From a virus: a stretch of DNA of 64,000 nt. The notes under the pieces were generated by a model that was not told the origin of the DNA, did no database searches, and saw only the letters and a list, made by a program, of their open reading frames with translations. The DNA lies in the IMG/VR virus record IMGVR_UViG_3300037502_002304, positions 1-64,000 of that record; one strand, written 5' to 3'. Every line of letters starts with the position of its first letter. Within the stretch, counting starts at the first letter, position 1. Shown piece after piece: positions 55,589 through 62,959 of the stretch. Made by a program: the position numbers and the translations under genes.

Positions 55589-56263
55589 TTATTTTTTAAT
55601 TTTAAGATGTTTAACATCTACTCCAGCTAATTTAGCTACTTCTTCCATAGTTAAAACTACCTCCTTCTCTTTAAGATCCTCTTTATATTCTTCTAATGCC
55701 TTTTTACATGAATTATATGTTTTATATAACTCGGAAGTTTCACCACCTCCACTATAATATTCTGGCTTAATAAAAAATAGTTCTGTTTTCTTAATCTCAA
55801 AAGTTCTTTTATTAAAATAATAAGCTATTTCTTCTAGATCTACAAATATCTCTCCAATAGAATTAGTAAATATAGAGTCTGTACATAATCTTAATCCAAA
55901 ATATTTTTCAAAATTATTTAATTCTTCTTGAGTTAAAATCCTACCAAATCTTTCAAGATTATTTAAATCAGATAAGTAGTATTGGTCTCCAAATATCTTT
56001 AAAATTTTACGTTTATTCCCTTCATCACTTATTAAAACATCTCCTTCTTTATACTTCATAGTTGATGAATTTTTAGAGTCATTAGAAGTAGATTCCTTAT
56101 ATAATTCATATCCATACTTATCTAACTCATGCTGAGTATAGGATACCCTTGATCTTTCATAATTATCTACCTCAGATAAAAGATATACTTCACCACATAT
56201 ACCTAAGATTTTACGTTTACTACGATGTTTACTTATTAAAATGTCTCCTACTTTATATTTCAT
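55589..56263 (-). CDS. Protein with internal duplication and HTH-like C-terminus
   Basis: 224 residues from the ATG at 56263; a TTG nine bases upstream is less likely. Residues 1-50 and about 67-117 are two copies of one module: MKYK-GD-LIS, KRKIL-I-G--Y-LS, then a T(Q)-(H/E)EL block. The C-terminus EEVAKLAGVDVKHLKIKK looks like a short helix-turn-helix. The module start resembles small SH3-like beta barrels. A regulatory or nucleic-acid-binding role is possible but unproven. Confidence 0.6.
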   Translation of the reverse strand: MKYKVGDILISKHRSKRKILGICGEVYLLSEVDNYERSRVSYTQHELDKYGYELYKESTSNDSKNSSTMKYKEGDVLISDEGNKRKILKIFGDQYYLSDLNNLERFGRILTQEELNNFEKYFGLRLCTDSIFTNSIGEIFVDLEEIAYYFNKRTFEIKKTELFFIKPEYYSGGGETSELYKTYNSCKKALEEYKEDLKEKEVVLTMEEVAKLAGVDVKHLKIKK

Positions 56264-56285
56264 AATTGACAAATTTTAAATTTAT

Positions 56286-56855
56286 TTATAATCGTTCTAC
56301 ATTTTCACCAGAATTTAGATCAAAATCTTGATGGGTACCTTCTTTTCTTTCTAAAATAGCATCTATATAAGGTTCCCAACCAGATTGATTAATATAAGTT
56401 TCTAGCTTCTTTAAGTAATCTAAGGCACCTCTTTTCTTATAAGAAGCCAACATAATTTTAGTTGCTTGAATAACTAAATCATGAACTTCTTTCTTAGTTA
56501 CCTTTCTAAGATATTTTTCTGATAATAACTTATAATCTCTAGTGATTTTACCTAATTGTTCTTTATTTTTAGCTCTAAGAACTCTTCCTGATGGTGTTTT
56601 ATGAGGATATAATTCAAATAATTCGTCAAAATTTATAGCATTTTTACTGAATATTTTATTAGCTTTTTCAGTAAATATTATTCTATCCTCTATCAGAATT
56701 AAATATCCTTTTTCTACTAAAGAATTTATAACTGACTCACTAGATTCAAATGGAACATCAAATTCACATGTACCACTTATTTTTAATAATGTTAGATACT
56801 CATTGATATTGAGTCCCCACTTTATCAACTGCACTAAATCAATCTCAATTATCAT
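56286..56855 (-). CDS. Winged-helix-like protein, possible replication or regulatory factor
   Basis: 189 residues. The N-terminal 75 look like a winged helix (YLTLLKISG, then SESVINSLVEKGYLILIEDRIIFTEKA). They are followed by FDELFELYPHKTPSGRVLRA and a basic helical region, an order seen in replisome organisers and some crAss-like proteins. The start is supported by a purine-rich site (GAGGGGAG) immediately before the ATG. The position upstream of the helicase operon fits a replication role. Confidence 0.5.
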   Translation of the reverse strand: MIIEIDLVQLIKWGLNINEYLTLLKISGTCEFDVPFESSESVINSLVEKGYLILIEDRIIFTEKANKIFSKNAINFDELFELYPHKTPSGRVLRAKNKEQLGKITRDYKLLSEKYLRKVTKKEVHDLVIQATKIMLASYKKRGALDYLKKLETYINQSGWEPYIDAILERKEGTHQDFDLNSGENVERL

Positions 56856-56867
56856 CTCCCCTCAAAT

Positions 56868-57107
56868 TTAATTCAACTCCACTCTTTCTAAATTAATAAT
56901 ACTATCATATAATTCTTTTCTTGGATTAGCTTCATAAGCTTTCTTAAACTCATTTTTTACTGTCTCTAACATCTTAATTAACTCTTCATCTGGTAAATGT
57001 TTTATTACCTTTTTTTCAACCTGTTCTGGTGGGTTCCTACGCTTAATCCTGTCCTTTTCATCTAAATACCCACCCATGTCTTTTGCCCAACTAATATTGC
57101 TACTCAT
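56868..57107 (-). CDS. Small unknown charged protein
   Basis: 79 residues from the ATG at 57107; a TTG at 57116 is in frame but has no support. Highly charged and helical (RIKRRNPPEQVEKKVIKHLP, then a leucine-rich helix). No family recognised. Confidence 0.5.
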   Translation of the reverse strand: MSSNISWAKDMGGYLDEKDRIKRRNPPEQVEKKVIKHLPDEELIKMLETVKNEFKKAYEANPRKELYDSIINLERVELN

Positions 57108-57119
57108 AACATACAAGAT

Positions 57120-57338
57120 TTAATTATTATCTTCAATTAATACTCCAAATGTAGCATTTTCTTCAAAATCTTTTAATGATGTTATTGGAACATCAGTTCC
57201 ATAAAGCTCATATATCATATAAACTTCCTTACCATGTTTAAATCTATTTATGGCTTCTTTCTTGGTAATAACTTTATACTTACCCCCATACCTACAATTA
57301 ATAATTAATTCCTTATAATTTTCTTTATTATTACCCAT
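57120..57338 (-). CDS. Small unknown protein
   Basis: 72 residues from the ATG at 57338 (MGNNKENYKELII). A longer frame from 57371 runs inside the preceding gene. Its ATG overlaps the upstream stop by 8 nt, so it is probably coupled. Alpha/beta composition, acidic end (FGVLIEDNN). Function not recognised. Confidence 0.5.
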   Translation of the reverse strand: MGNNKENYKELIINCRYGGKYKVITKKEAINRFKHGKEVYMIYELYGTDVPITSLKDFEENATFGVLIEDNN

Positions 57339-57534
57339 AACAATATTTATTATTCCTGAAGATATTATCATATTCTAGAATAGAAATAGGTAATCCTTCT
57401 TCTGCCATATCTACAATAGCCTCTTTTTTAGCTAAGTCATGTAAGTTTTTTACCTCATCATGTGAATTATCTTTAATATCTTTATATTGAAAAGTATATT
57501 TAATTTTTCGGATTAAAGTACTGATAATTCTCAT
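57331..57534 (-). CDS. Small unknown protein
   Basis: 67 residues, basic N-terminus (MRIISTLIRKIKYTFQYK) then an acidic helix (EVKNLHDLAKKEAIVDMAEE). It is the first gene after the structured intergenic element at 57557-57675. No family recognised. Confidence 0.5.
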   Translation of the reverse strand: MRIISTLIRKIKYTFQYKDIKDNSHDEVKNLHDLAKKEAIVDMAEEGLPISILEYDNIFRNNKYCYG

Positions 57535-57556
57535 AGTTATTAAATTTTAAAGTTAA

Positions 57557-57675
57557 AAGGCTTCCGCAGGGTTACTGGTTTGTTACTTTATAGTCTACTA
57601 CTAACCCTTTTTCGACTTTAAACATGTAACCTAACAGCTCTCCTTACCTTATGGCTAGTGGGTTTTGGAAGCCTT
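57557..57675 (-). ncRNA. Candidate structured RNA element
   Basis: A 9-bp outer stem (AAGGCTTCC / GGAAGCCTT) closes a 101-nt insert between two small genes. Inside there are competing complementary pieces: GGTTAC and GGGTTA can each pair with the GTAACCC near the 3' end, and AACCC near the 5' end can pair with GGGTT; TAAAGTC and GACTATA also pair. The GC content is well above its surroundings and it has no ORF. It ends in TTTTAAC on the - strand. It could be a structured leader, a switch-like attenuator or a small RNA; no known class is recognised. Confidence 0.5.
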
Positions 57676-57682
57676 AATTATT

Positions 57683-57955
57683 TTAAATATCTTCCAATAC
57701 ATCATCATCAGTAGCTACTATTGCTCCTGTAAGTCCTTTAATTGTTAAAAGTCCTATTTCTCTATCATCTTCCAGTAAAGGAAATATAGCAGCAGGTTCA
57801 TTAATTTCTAGAAATTCTTCTTCAGAAATTTTCTCATTCTTAGGATCATTCATTAATTTAATGAACTTATTAATAAAGTCCTCATTTTCTTCGGTAAGTT
57901 CAACTTTAAAAAACAAACTACGTTCCTTGTCTTTATAATAAAAGGGACCAATCAT
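57683..57955 (-). CDS. Small unknown acidic protein
   Basis: 90 residues, very acidic (VELTEENEDFINKFIKLMND, EKISEEEFLEINEP). The start IGPFYYKDKERSLFFKVEL is beta-like. It ends 8 nt before the structured element and follows the secreted-protein gene by 5 nt. No motif recognised. Confidence 0.5.
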   Translation of the reverse strand: MIGPFYYKDKERSLFFKVELTEENEDFINKFIKLMNDPKNEKISEEEFLEINEPAAIFPLLEDDREIGLLTIKGLTGAIVATDDDVLEDI

Positions 57956-57960
57956 ATCAT

Positions 57961-58359
57961 TTAATTTATATTTCCTCCAGGATCTTTTATACTAAATATT
58001 GTAATATAAGATAAATTCTCATTTTCTTCATATTGAATAGTAAAAACTACCCCTTCATAAGAAAACCAATAGTCTATAAAATCTTCTCTTACTTTCCAAT
58101 AACTTAGTACCCTATAGTTTAATTTCTCTTTAAGTCTATCTGTAAGACTTGCTATAATATTAAAAGCATTGGAACCTACATATACTTGTACTCCTGTTAT
58201 AGCTTTACCATTATAAATAAAACTTTTTTCATCTACTTCTACTGAAGTAGGGATAGAAGATTTATAAAATATTGATATAGCTTGGGCTTCAGAGATTTCT
58301 TGAGCTTCAAGAAATTCTACAATGAATAATATTGCAAATATAGCTAATAATTTTTTCAT
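57961..58359 (-). CDS. Small exported protein of unknown function
   Basis: 132 residues with a cleavable signal peptide (MKKLLAIFAILFIVEFLEAQ, cleavage likely near residue 19). The rest is an alpha/beta domain of about 110 residues with no cysteine and no enzyme motif. It would act in the periplasm, perhaps at the host envelope. It lies 12 nt after the nucleotidyltransferase-like gene. Confidence 0.6.
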   Translation of the reverse strand: MKKLLAIFAILFIVEFLEAQEISEAQAISIFYKSSIPTSVEVDEKSFIYNGKAITGVQVYVGSNAFNIIASLTDRLKEKLNYRVLSYWKVREDFIDYWFSYEGVVFTIQYEENENLSYITIFSIKDPGGNIN

Positions 58360-58371
58360 AACAAATAATTT

Positions 58372-59232
58372 TTAAGATTCAGTTTCAAATTCAGAATATG
58401 AATAAGAATTATTATTGCCAGTACTTACGCTACGAGTAGCTCTTTTTAATAGACTAAGATAAGATTTTTCTGGAAGAACATATCCTTTATTATACCAATG
58501 ATACATTCTTGCTAAAGCATTAATAGCAACAGCTTTATGTCTAAAAGAATAGTTAGTAGGAATAAGTATTTTAGTATCAAAACTTACCTTATCTATATAA
58601 AAGTTAGGACTTGAGTTAGAAAAAGTTATTTTACCTTGTTCTATAGTATAACAGAAGTAGTCTGGACCATTTGTTAAAATTTGTACTACTAAATCATCCT
58701 TTTTAAAAGTCATAGCAGTTTTAGTTCCTGAAACAAATGTCCATCCTGTTTCATGGAATACATTCATAAGGTCTTGACCACCTTCTCTTTTATAGAATAA
58801 GTCATAATCTTTAGGTTTCCTATCTTCTAAAATATCTACAATAGCTCCTCCTGTTAATATTATATATCTAGGGTCTACAATAGGTTTTCTATTTTCTCTT
58901 GCTATTCTGAGATACTCTTTAATAGAAGCATCAATTGCTTCAAATCCATTATCTTTTTTAATTTTTTCCACTAAATGGTTCATAGATGTATCAGTTTTAA
59001 TGTTAAAAGGTATGTTTAAAAAATTTGCTAATTTTTCTACATATTCAGCACTTCTATTTAGATTTTCTTCTATAAGTTTATTGTAATATATAGAAAAAGC
59101 TTCTGATCCTATGTTTCTATAATTTATCAATACTTCAAACAAGATAAGTCTAGAGAATGCACTAGTAATATTTTCTTTTTTAATAAAAGTATATAATTTT
59201 GATAATAAATCTTGGAATTCTTCTGTATCCAT
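58372..59232 (-). CDS. Nucleotidyltransferase-like protein (pol-beta superfamily signature)
   Basis: 286 residues from the ATG at 59232. A longer frame to 59283 runs into a hairpin and lacks the AT-rich leader. The core is ILTGGAIVDILEDRKPKDYDLFY, i.e. GG-x(n)-DxD of the pol-beta nucleotidyltransferase fold. The N-terminal 120 residues are helical and the C-terminus Ser/Asn/Tyr-rich. Whether it is catalytically active and what it modifies cannot be told. Related folds act in tRNA end repair, nucleotide signalling and toxin-antitoxin systems. Confidence 0.65.
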   Translation of the reverse strand: MDTEEFQDLLSKLYTFIKKENITSAFSRLILFEVLINYRNIGSEAFSIYYNKLIEENLNRSAEYVEKLANFLNIPFNIKTDTSMNHLVEKIKKDNGFEAIDASIKEYLRIARENRKPIVDPRYIILTGGAIVDILEDRKPKDYDLFYKREGGQDLMNVFHETGWTFVSGTKTAMTFKKDDLVVQILTNGPDYFCYTIEQGKITFSNSSPNFYIDKVSFDTKILIPTNYSFRHKAVAINALARMYHWYNKGYVLPEKSYLSLLKRATRSVSTGNNNSYSYSEFETES

Positions 59233-59254
59233 AATAATTACATTAATAATAAAG

Positions 59255-59303
59255 GGGTTGAGACTATCATAGCGGGTTACCATTACTACGGTCTCTTCCC
59301 CTC
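59255..59303 (-). terminator. Hairpin before the nucleotidyltransferase gene
   Basis: GGGG, a 2-nt symmetric mismatch, GAGAC, a 25-nt loop, then GTCTC, mismatch and CCCC, followed on the - strand by TTTATTATT. It may end the transcript of the small membrane proteins upstream or form a structured leader. The gap 59284-59331 holds nothing else. Confidence 0.5.
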
Positions 59304-59331
59304 TCTTTGCCTTACTTTGATAAATCCCTTG

Positions 59332-59415
59332 TTATTCATCATCTAAGGATAAATATAAAGTTAAAGCTACTATAATTATAACAAGTGCCATATAAATTAT
59401 TTTAAGTGTCATCAT
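59332..59415 (-). CDS. Very small membrane protein (27 aa)
   Basis: Starts with two ATG codons (MMTLKIIYMALVIIIVALTL) and ends in an acidic SLDDE. Nearly all of it is one membrane helix. It lies 8 nt after the membrane protein gene upstream on the same strand. Too short to assign; composition and context favour a real gene over chance. Confidence 0.4.
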   Translation of the reverse strand: MMTLKIIYMALVIIIVALTLYLSLDDE

Positions 59416-59423
59416 TTTATCAA

Positions 59424-59717
59424 TTAATAAAAGAAATTAGTGATTTTATCGATCCATTTAGATATATTTGTAATATTTGGGAAAACAGTTTTTAACTTTT
59501 TGTATATATATCTAAGTACTAAGATCAATAATTTATATATTACATGGATTATAAGATACATAAAAGTAGCTGGCCAAAATGTTAGAAGAATCATAAGCCC
59601 CATTATATCTGAATTATCTGCTTTCCAATTATTTTCTTCTGATTGAACGACATATATTAACAAACCTGCTAAAAGTATCGGTAATAATCCTATTAAATAT
59701 ATCTTTATAAATATCAT
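59424..59717 (-). CDS. Small membrane protein with WP motif
   Basis: 97 residues. Two hydrophobic segments (IYLIGLLPILLAGLLIYVVQ; IMGLMILLTFWPATFMYLII) and a basic C-terminal part. The second segment shares the L--LL--WP pattern with the proteins at 59714 and 32811. Overlaps the previous gene by 4 nt (ATGA). Confidence 0.55.
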   Translation of the reverse strand: MIFIKIYLIGLLPILLAGLLIYVVQSEENNWKADNSDIMGLMILLTFWPATFMYLIIHVIYKLLILVLRYIYKKLKTVFPNITNISKWIDKITNFFY

Positions 59718-59998
59718 TTTGGTATAATTTTAGTTAAACAACTTTTTAATTTTCTAATTAAAAATATAATATTCTTTACTATATAGTAAGATAAATAATA
59801 AATTAGTACCGTTAATACAACTATTACTACTGCACTTAATATAAAGGGCCATGTTAATACAAAGAAAAATCCTAGAGCTATATCTTCAAAGTCTCTTTCT
59901 TTTAGTTTATCTAAATTATCAAGTGTAGCAATTAATATCAAATATAATACTGTGAGAATTATAAATCCTATGAAATAAATTGATCCCATAAGTTCCAT
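59714..59998 (-). CDS. Small membrane protein with WP motif
   Basis: 94 residues. Hydrophobic segments IYFIGFIILTVLYLILIATL and IALGFFFVLTWPFILSAVVI run on into a third (VVLTVLIYYLSYYIVKNIIF), with a basic end. Similar in layout to its neighbour, with the shared LTWP motif; probably an old duplication. Ends with TGA. Confidence 0.55.
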   Translation of the reverse strand: MELMGSIYFIGFIILTVLYLILIATLDNLDKLKERDFEDIALGFFFVLTWPFILSAVVIVVLTVLIYYLSYYIVKNIIFLIRKLKSCLTKIIPK

Positions 59999-60054
59999 TA
60001 GAATGTTCTTTTAATATTTTAGTTAGTAACATGATTTTATAGATTTAACTGTTC

Positions 60055-60402
60055 CTAACATACTTCTATAAAATTCTTTATTAATATCTCTAATACTTTA
60101 GGTTGTATAACACATTCACCATATTCATTAGCGATTATATAGTTTTCTACTTCTTCCGCTAATTCTTTATAACTTTTAGGCACTGTCTTATATAACCTAT
60201 CTATTTTCTTTTTAGCAGCTTCAATAGCTTCTTCTTCTGTAGGAAATCCTAATGTATAATTATCTAAATTACTACGATAACCAAGAAGAGCTTTTCCACA
60301 TATTGAATCTGCATGAAAACTATTATCTTCAGTACTTTGATATACTGTAATCTCAATATTCCTATATTGTATATCTTTAATCTTTTTTAATTCACTTGTC
60401 AT
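60055..60402 (-). CDS. Small unknown protein
   Basis: 115 residues. The N-terminal half is beta-rich with a short repeat-like start (RNIEITVYQSTEDNSFHADS), then the helix TEEEAIEAAKKKIDRLYKTV, similar to HicB-like beta-beta-beta-alpha folds. The C-terminal half is helical. HicB likeness is only a visual impression. 15 nt after the broken gene upstream. Confidence 0.5.
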   Translation of the reverse strand: MTSELKKIKDIQYRNIEITVYQSTEDNSFHADSICGKALLGYRSNLDNYTLGFPTEEEAIEAAKKKIDRLYKTVPKSYKELAEEVENYIIANEYGECVIQPKVLEILIKNFIEVC

Positions 60403-60417
60403 AACTTATAATTTTAA

Positions 60418-60747
60418 TTATCTCTTTATATAATCTTCGGTTAAACCAGCTTCACTAACTTGATTTCCATATTTATCTGCTACAAAAAAACCATAGCAAG
60501 TAAATATTTCTGCATCAAATTTTCCAAAGGCCACATAACCTTCTTTAAGAATTATTTCTTCTTCTGTACCTATATTTACACCAAATACTACATGATCTCA
60601 TACTTTGTATGTAGTATCTCCTATTGTTACGAATGTTGCATCAGAATGTATTTTTGAGTCTTTATGCACATCTTTTTCAGAGGATTCATTTGTTAAAATC
60701 GAAACAAATTTTCTATATGATTGTTCCAATTCTTCTGAAGTTTTCAT
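60418..60747 (-). pseudogene. Gene interrupted by one in-frame TGA
   Basis: From the ATG at 60747 the frame reads 109 codons to TAA at 60418-60420, with a single TGA at codon 50 (60598-60600). Both halves look coding (TFVTIGDTTYKV before; DHVVFGVNIGTEEEIILKEG after), and the leader is the usual AT-rich type. TGG to TGA would be one base change (Trp). TGA ends other genes here in ATGA overlaps, so recoding is unlikely. It is a recently broken gene, or a base error or polymorphism in this assembly. Confidence 0.65.
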
Positions 60748-60770
60748 AGTTATAATTTTAATTATATTAT

Positions 60771-60797
60771 AATAAAAAGTGCCAGTCTCTCCTGGCA
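60771..60797 (-). terminator. Rho-independent terminator
   Basis: Perfect 6-bp stem TGCCAG / CTGGCA with a 6-nt loop, followed on the - strand by CTTTTTATT. It lies between the gene at 60853 and the broken gene at 60418. Confidence 0.8.
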
Positions 60798-60852
60798 GTC
60801 ACACCTATAGAGTTTTTAAACGATAATCATTTTATTATAGAAATATAAATTA

Positions 60853-61053
60853 TTATTCGTTTAAATATTCATCAATTTCATGTGATTCTACATAACCTTC
60901 TGAAATTTCTTTTAATCTGTGTTCAGGTACAAAATAAGCTGAAGAGCCTACTTTAGATAATAGAGGTTCATCATTAATGAGAATACACTCATCAAACCAT
61001 TCTTTATCCATTAATATCTGAGAAAATGGCCATTCTACAATTACATATTTCAT
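60853..61053 (-). CDS. Small unknown protein
   Basis: 66 residues, acidic, alpha/beta (MKYVIVEWPFSQILMDKEWF, then EHRLKEISEGYVESHEIDEY). No motif recognised. Followed by a terminator about 56 nt downstream. Confidence 0.5.
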   Translation of the reverse strand: MKYVIVEWPFSQILMDKEWFDECILINDEPLLSKVGSSAYFVPEHRLKEISEGYVESHEIDEYLNE

Positions 61054-61070
61054 AATAATTTCATTATTTA

Positions 61071-61367
61071 TTATTGTTGAGGTTGAATATACTTTTTATA
61101 AATAGTATTTGCTATTTCATCACAATCAAGTTCTCTATCTTGGGGATAGTAATTTTCTAATATTATATCTTGTATGTCTTTGATAATTGCATATTTATCT
61201 AAAAACTTAAAGTTTTGATTATGTTCTTTTACTAAATTTTCAGCACTTTCTATATTAGTACATGTACCAATTACCTTTCCTTCTGCAGTTCTAATTTCAT
61301 GTCTAAGTTTGTCTAAAGGACATACAAACCATTTTTTAGCATAAACGTTTATATTATTTGCTTCCAT
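61071..61367 (-). CDS. Small unknown protein
   Basis: 98 residues. The N-terminal part has NVYAKKWFVCPLDKLRHEIR and GKVIGTCTNIESAENLVKEHN, a beta-beta-alpha layout. The C-terminus is helical, ending IYKKYIQPQQ. Function not recognised. Preceded by a hairpin terminator. Confidence 0.5.
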   Translation of the reverse strand: MEANNINVYAKKWFVCPLDKLRHEIRTAEGKVIGTCTNIESAENLVKEHNQNFKFLDKYAIIKDIQDIILENYYPQDRELDCDEIANTIYKKYIQPQQ

Positions 61368-61406
61368 TGTTATAAAGTTTTATTTAGATATGGTTAATAA
61401 ATTAAA

Positions 61407-61437
61407 TAGTAGCAGTACTATAATAGTACCACTACTA
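61407..61437 (-). terminator. Hairpin terminator
   Basis: TAGTAG, a CA/CA mismatch, GTACTA, loop TAA, then TAGTAC, mismatch and CTACTA: 12 bp of stem with a 3-nt loop. The - strand continues TTTAATTTATT. It follows the 61445 gene by a few bases. Confidence 0.6.
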
Positions 61438-61444
61438 AAGATAA

Positions 61445-61831
61445 TTAAATTATTTCCCAACTCTTCACTTTGCCCCCTAAATGTTCGGCAATCTCTTGAA
61501 GATGTGGTTCAATCTTTTCTTTGAATGAAGCATGTTTCCAATTCTGAGCAAGTTTACCCATCGGTGATCTTAACCACCTATGTAATCCTTCCTCAGGTGG
61601 AACAGGTCTTTCTAAAGCATGTTTAATGAAATGATAACTTAAAGTAATGACCTGAGTAGCTTCTTTATACTCTGGTCTTACTACTGCCTTCATTGGTTCA
61701 GTAATAGTCATCTTCTCTTCTTTAGAGAAAGAATTTTTGACATTAATTTTGGCTTCTTTATAAACACCCTGGCGTACCAAGTACTTGCCTCTGCTAACAG
61801 TCAGCAAGATTTTTGAAGTAGAATCAATCAT
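61445..61831 (-). CDS. Unknown protein of the early region
   Basis: 128 residues, basic. It includes SRGKYLVRQGVYKEAKINVK, then RPVPPEEGLHRWLRSPMGKL and a helical end (FKEKIEPHLQEIAEHLGGKV). Higher GC than most neighbours, like the genes at 61867 and 62392, suggesting a shared, strongly expressed group. Its own terminator follows. Function not recognised. Confidence 0.55.
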   Translation of the reverse strand: MIDSTSKILLTVSRGKYLVRQGVYKEAKINVKNSFSKEEKMTITEPMKAVVRPEYKEATQVITLSYHFIKHALERPVPPEEGLHRWLRSPMGKLAQNWKHASFKEKIEPHLQEIAEHLGGKVKSWEII

Positions 61832-61866
61832 TATAATAATATAGGTTATATAATAATATAAATTTA

Positions 61867-62310
61867 TTATTTGTTTTGGTTTATAGCTAAATTCTTAGGA
61901 TTCCAGTAGGTAATACATACTGGATAATATAACATACTCATATCTGTACCAATCTCAGCAACTACTTTATTAGTAACTGCATCAGTTATCTCAAGTATAT
62001 CATAACAAGCTTGTATACTGAAAGCATCTAATATGCTTGGTTTCATTTGGCATATTACTTTCTGTGGTGGAAATGTATTAGACACCTTCTCTTCTGTTAT
62101 CTCTAGCTCTCCTAAGAATGACCTTTGTCCATCATCAGGGTTTTCTACTGCTTCATAAGTAATGCCATCTAATATAAACCTGACAACATTTACTTCAACA
62201 GTTTTATCACGAGTATCTTTTATAGTCTTTTTAGAAATATCAAACCCTGACAACATATGCTCCCCTACTAAGTCTTTCAAAGTAATATTATCTCTTATCG
62301 GGTATTCCAT
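61867..62310 (-). CDS. Unknown protein of the early region
   Basis: 147 residues, beta-rich, acidic (VVRFILDGITYEAVENPDDG, VVAEIGTDMSMLYYPVCITY). No signal peptide or motif recognised. It sits between two genes of similar composition; a terminator lies upstream at 62345. Confidence 0.55.
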   Translation of the reverse strand: MEYPIRDNITLKDLVGEHMLSGFDISKKTIKDTRDKTVEVNVVRFILDGITYEAVENPDDGQRSFLGELEITEEKVSNTFPPQKVICQMKPSILDAFSIQACYDILEITDAVTNKVVAEIGTDMSMLYYPVCITYWNPKNLAINQNK

Positions 62311-62336
62311 AGTTACAAATGATTATTTTGGTTAAT

Positions 62337-62377
62337 GAATAAAAGACTCCTTACCCTAATGGTTAGAGTAAGAAGTC
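62337..62377 (-). terminator. Strong rho-independent terminator
   Basis: GACTCCTTAC pairs with GTAAGAAGTC (one wobble), then, after a single mismatch, CTAA with TTAG around a 3-nt loop. The - strand continues TTTTATT. It ends the transcript of the 62392 gene just 15 nt after its stop. Confidence 0.8.
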
Positions 62378-62391
62378 CATATTATATTATC

Positions 62392-62946
62392 CTATGCTTC
62401 TCCAGAGATGAGGGTTTCAAGGCTTGCAGATGGGGTGGATTGTTTAGCAGCCTCTGCAGCTTCTTTCTTCACATCCACTCTCTCAGTTACTTCAAGAGTA
62501 TCGTGTCCTTTCTTCTGGAACTCATCGTGGCTACAAATTTGGGTAGTCCTATAGATAGGTTTACCATTATTCAGAAGGATATTACCATTTCTATCAACTC
62601 TTGGTTGTTGTCCATCAAACCAAGCTTTAAGGCTATCCTTCACCCTAATAGTTCCAGGAATAGTAGCTCCTTTTGGAAGGTCTTGAGCCACTTTTGCAGA
62701 AGCATTCTGTATAGCTCTCATATATACTTCTGTAGAGCTCCATCCTAACAACTGAGCACCCAAATCAGATACTTCAGTATTAGAGCTAGGAAGTCCTGTT
62801 ACTTTAGCCATGAAGTACAGATTTACATACTCTTCATTAGAGGTCTGTACTTTATCAATAAGCACTAATTTACCTTCATCCAGAGCTTTTTTAATCTCTG
62901 CATTGGCTAACAGTTCTTCATTGGTTAAATTCCTGTTCAAATCCAT
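62392..62946 (-). CDS. Unknown, probably highly expressed early protein
   Basis: 184 residues. A helical N-terminus (TNEELLANAEIKKALDEGKL) is followed by a mixed domain with YVNLYFMAKVTGLPSSNTEV and an acidic/Ala-rich C-terminal tail (KKEAAEAAKQSTPSASLETL). GC is higher than its neighbours. It is a single-gene unit: leader with the conserved 14-nt element, gene, strong terminator. This is the same design as the SSB-like gene at 52095. A nucleic-acid-binding function is possible; no family recognised. Confidence 0.6.
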   Translation of the reverse strand: MDLNRNLTNEELLANAEIKKALDEGKLVLIDKVQTSNEEYVNLYFMAKVTGLPSSNTEVSDLGAQLLGWSSTEVYMRAIQNASAKVAQDLPKGATIPGTIRVKDSLKAWFDGQQPRVDRNGNILLNNGKPIYRTTQICSHDEFQKKGHDTLEVTERVDVKKEAAEAAKQSTPSASLETLISGEA

Positions 62947-62959
62947 AATTTATGATTTT

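Noticed and set aside
57557-57675. tRNA or tmRNA gene
   Set aside because: The outer stem is tRNA-like in length, but no anticodon or T-loop pattern fits and the insert is too long for a tRNA.
60598-60600. TGA recoded as tryptophan in this phage
   Set aside because: TGA ends several genes in tight ATGA overlaps (primase, ATP-grasp, PD-(D/E)XK nuclease, 29961 and 59714 genes), and no other gene shows internal TGA.
60460-60657. + strand frame over the broken gene
   Set aside because: It is the antisense of the interrupted - strand frame, has a Phe/Tyr/Cys-rich composition and no leader.
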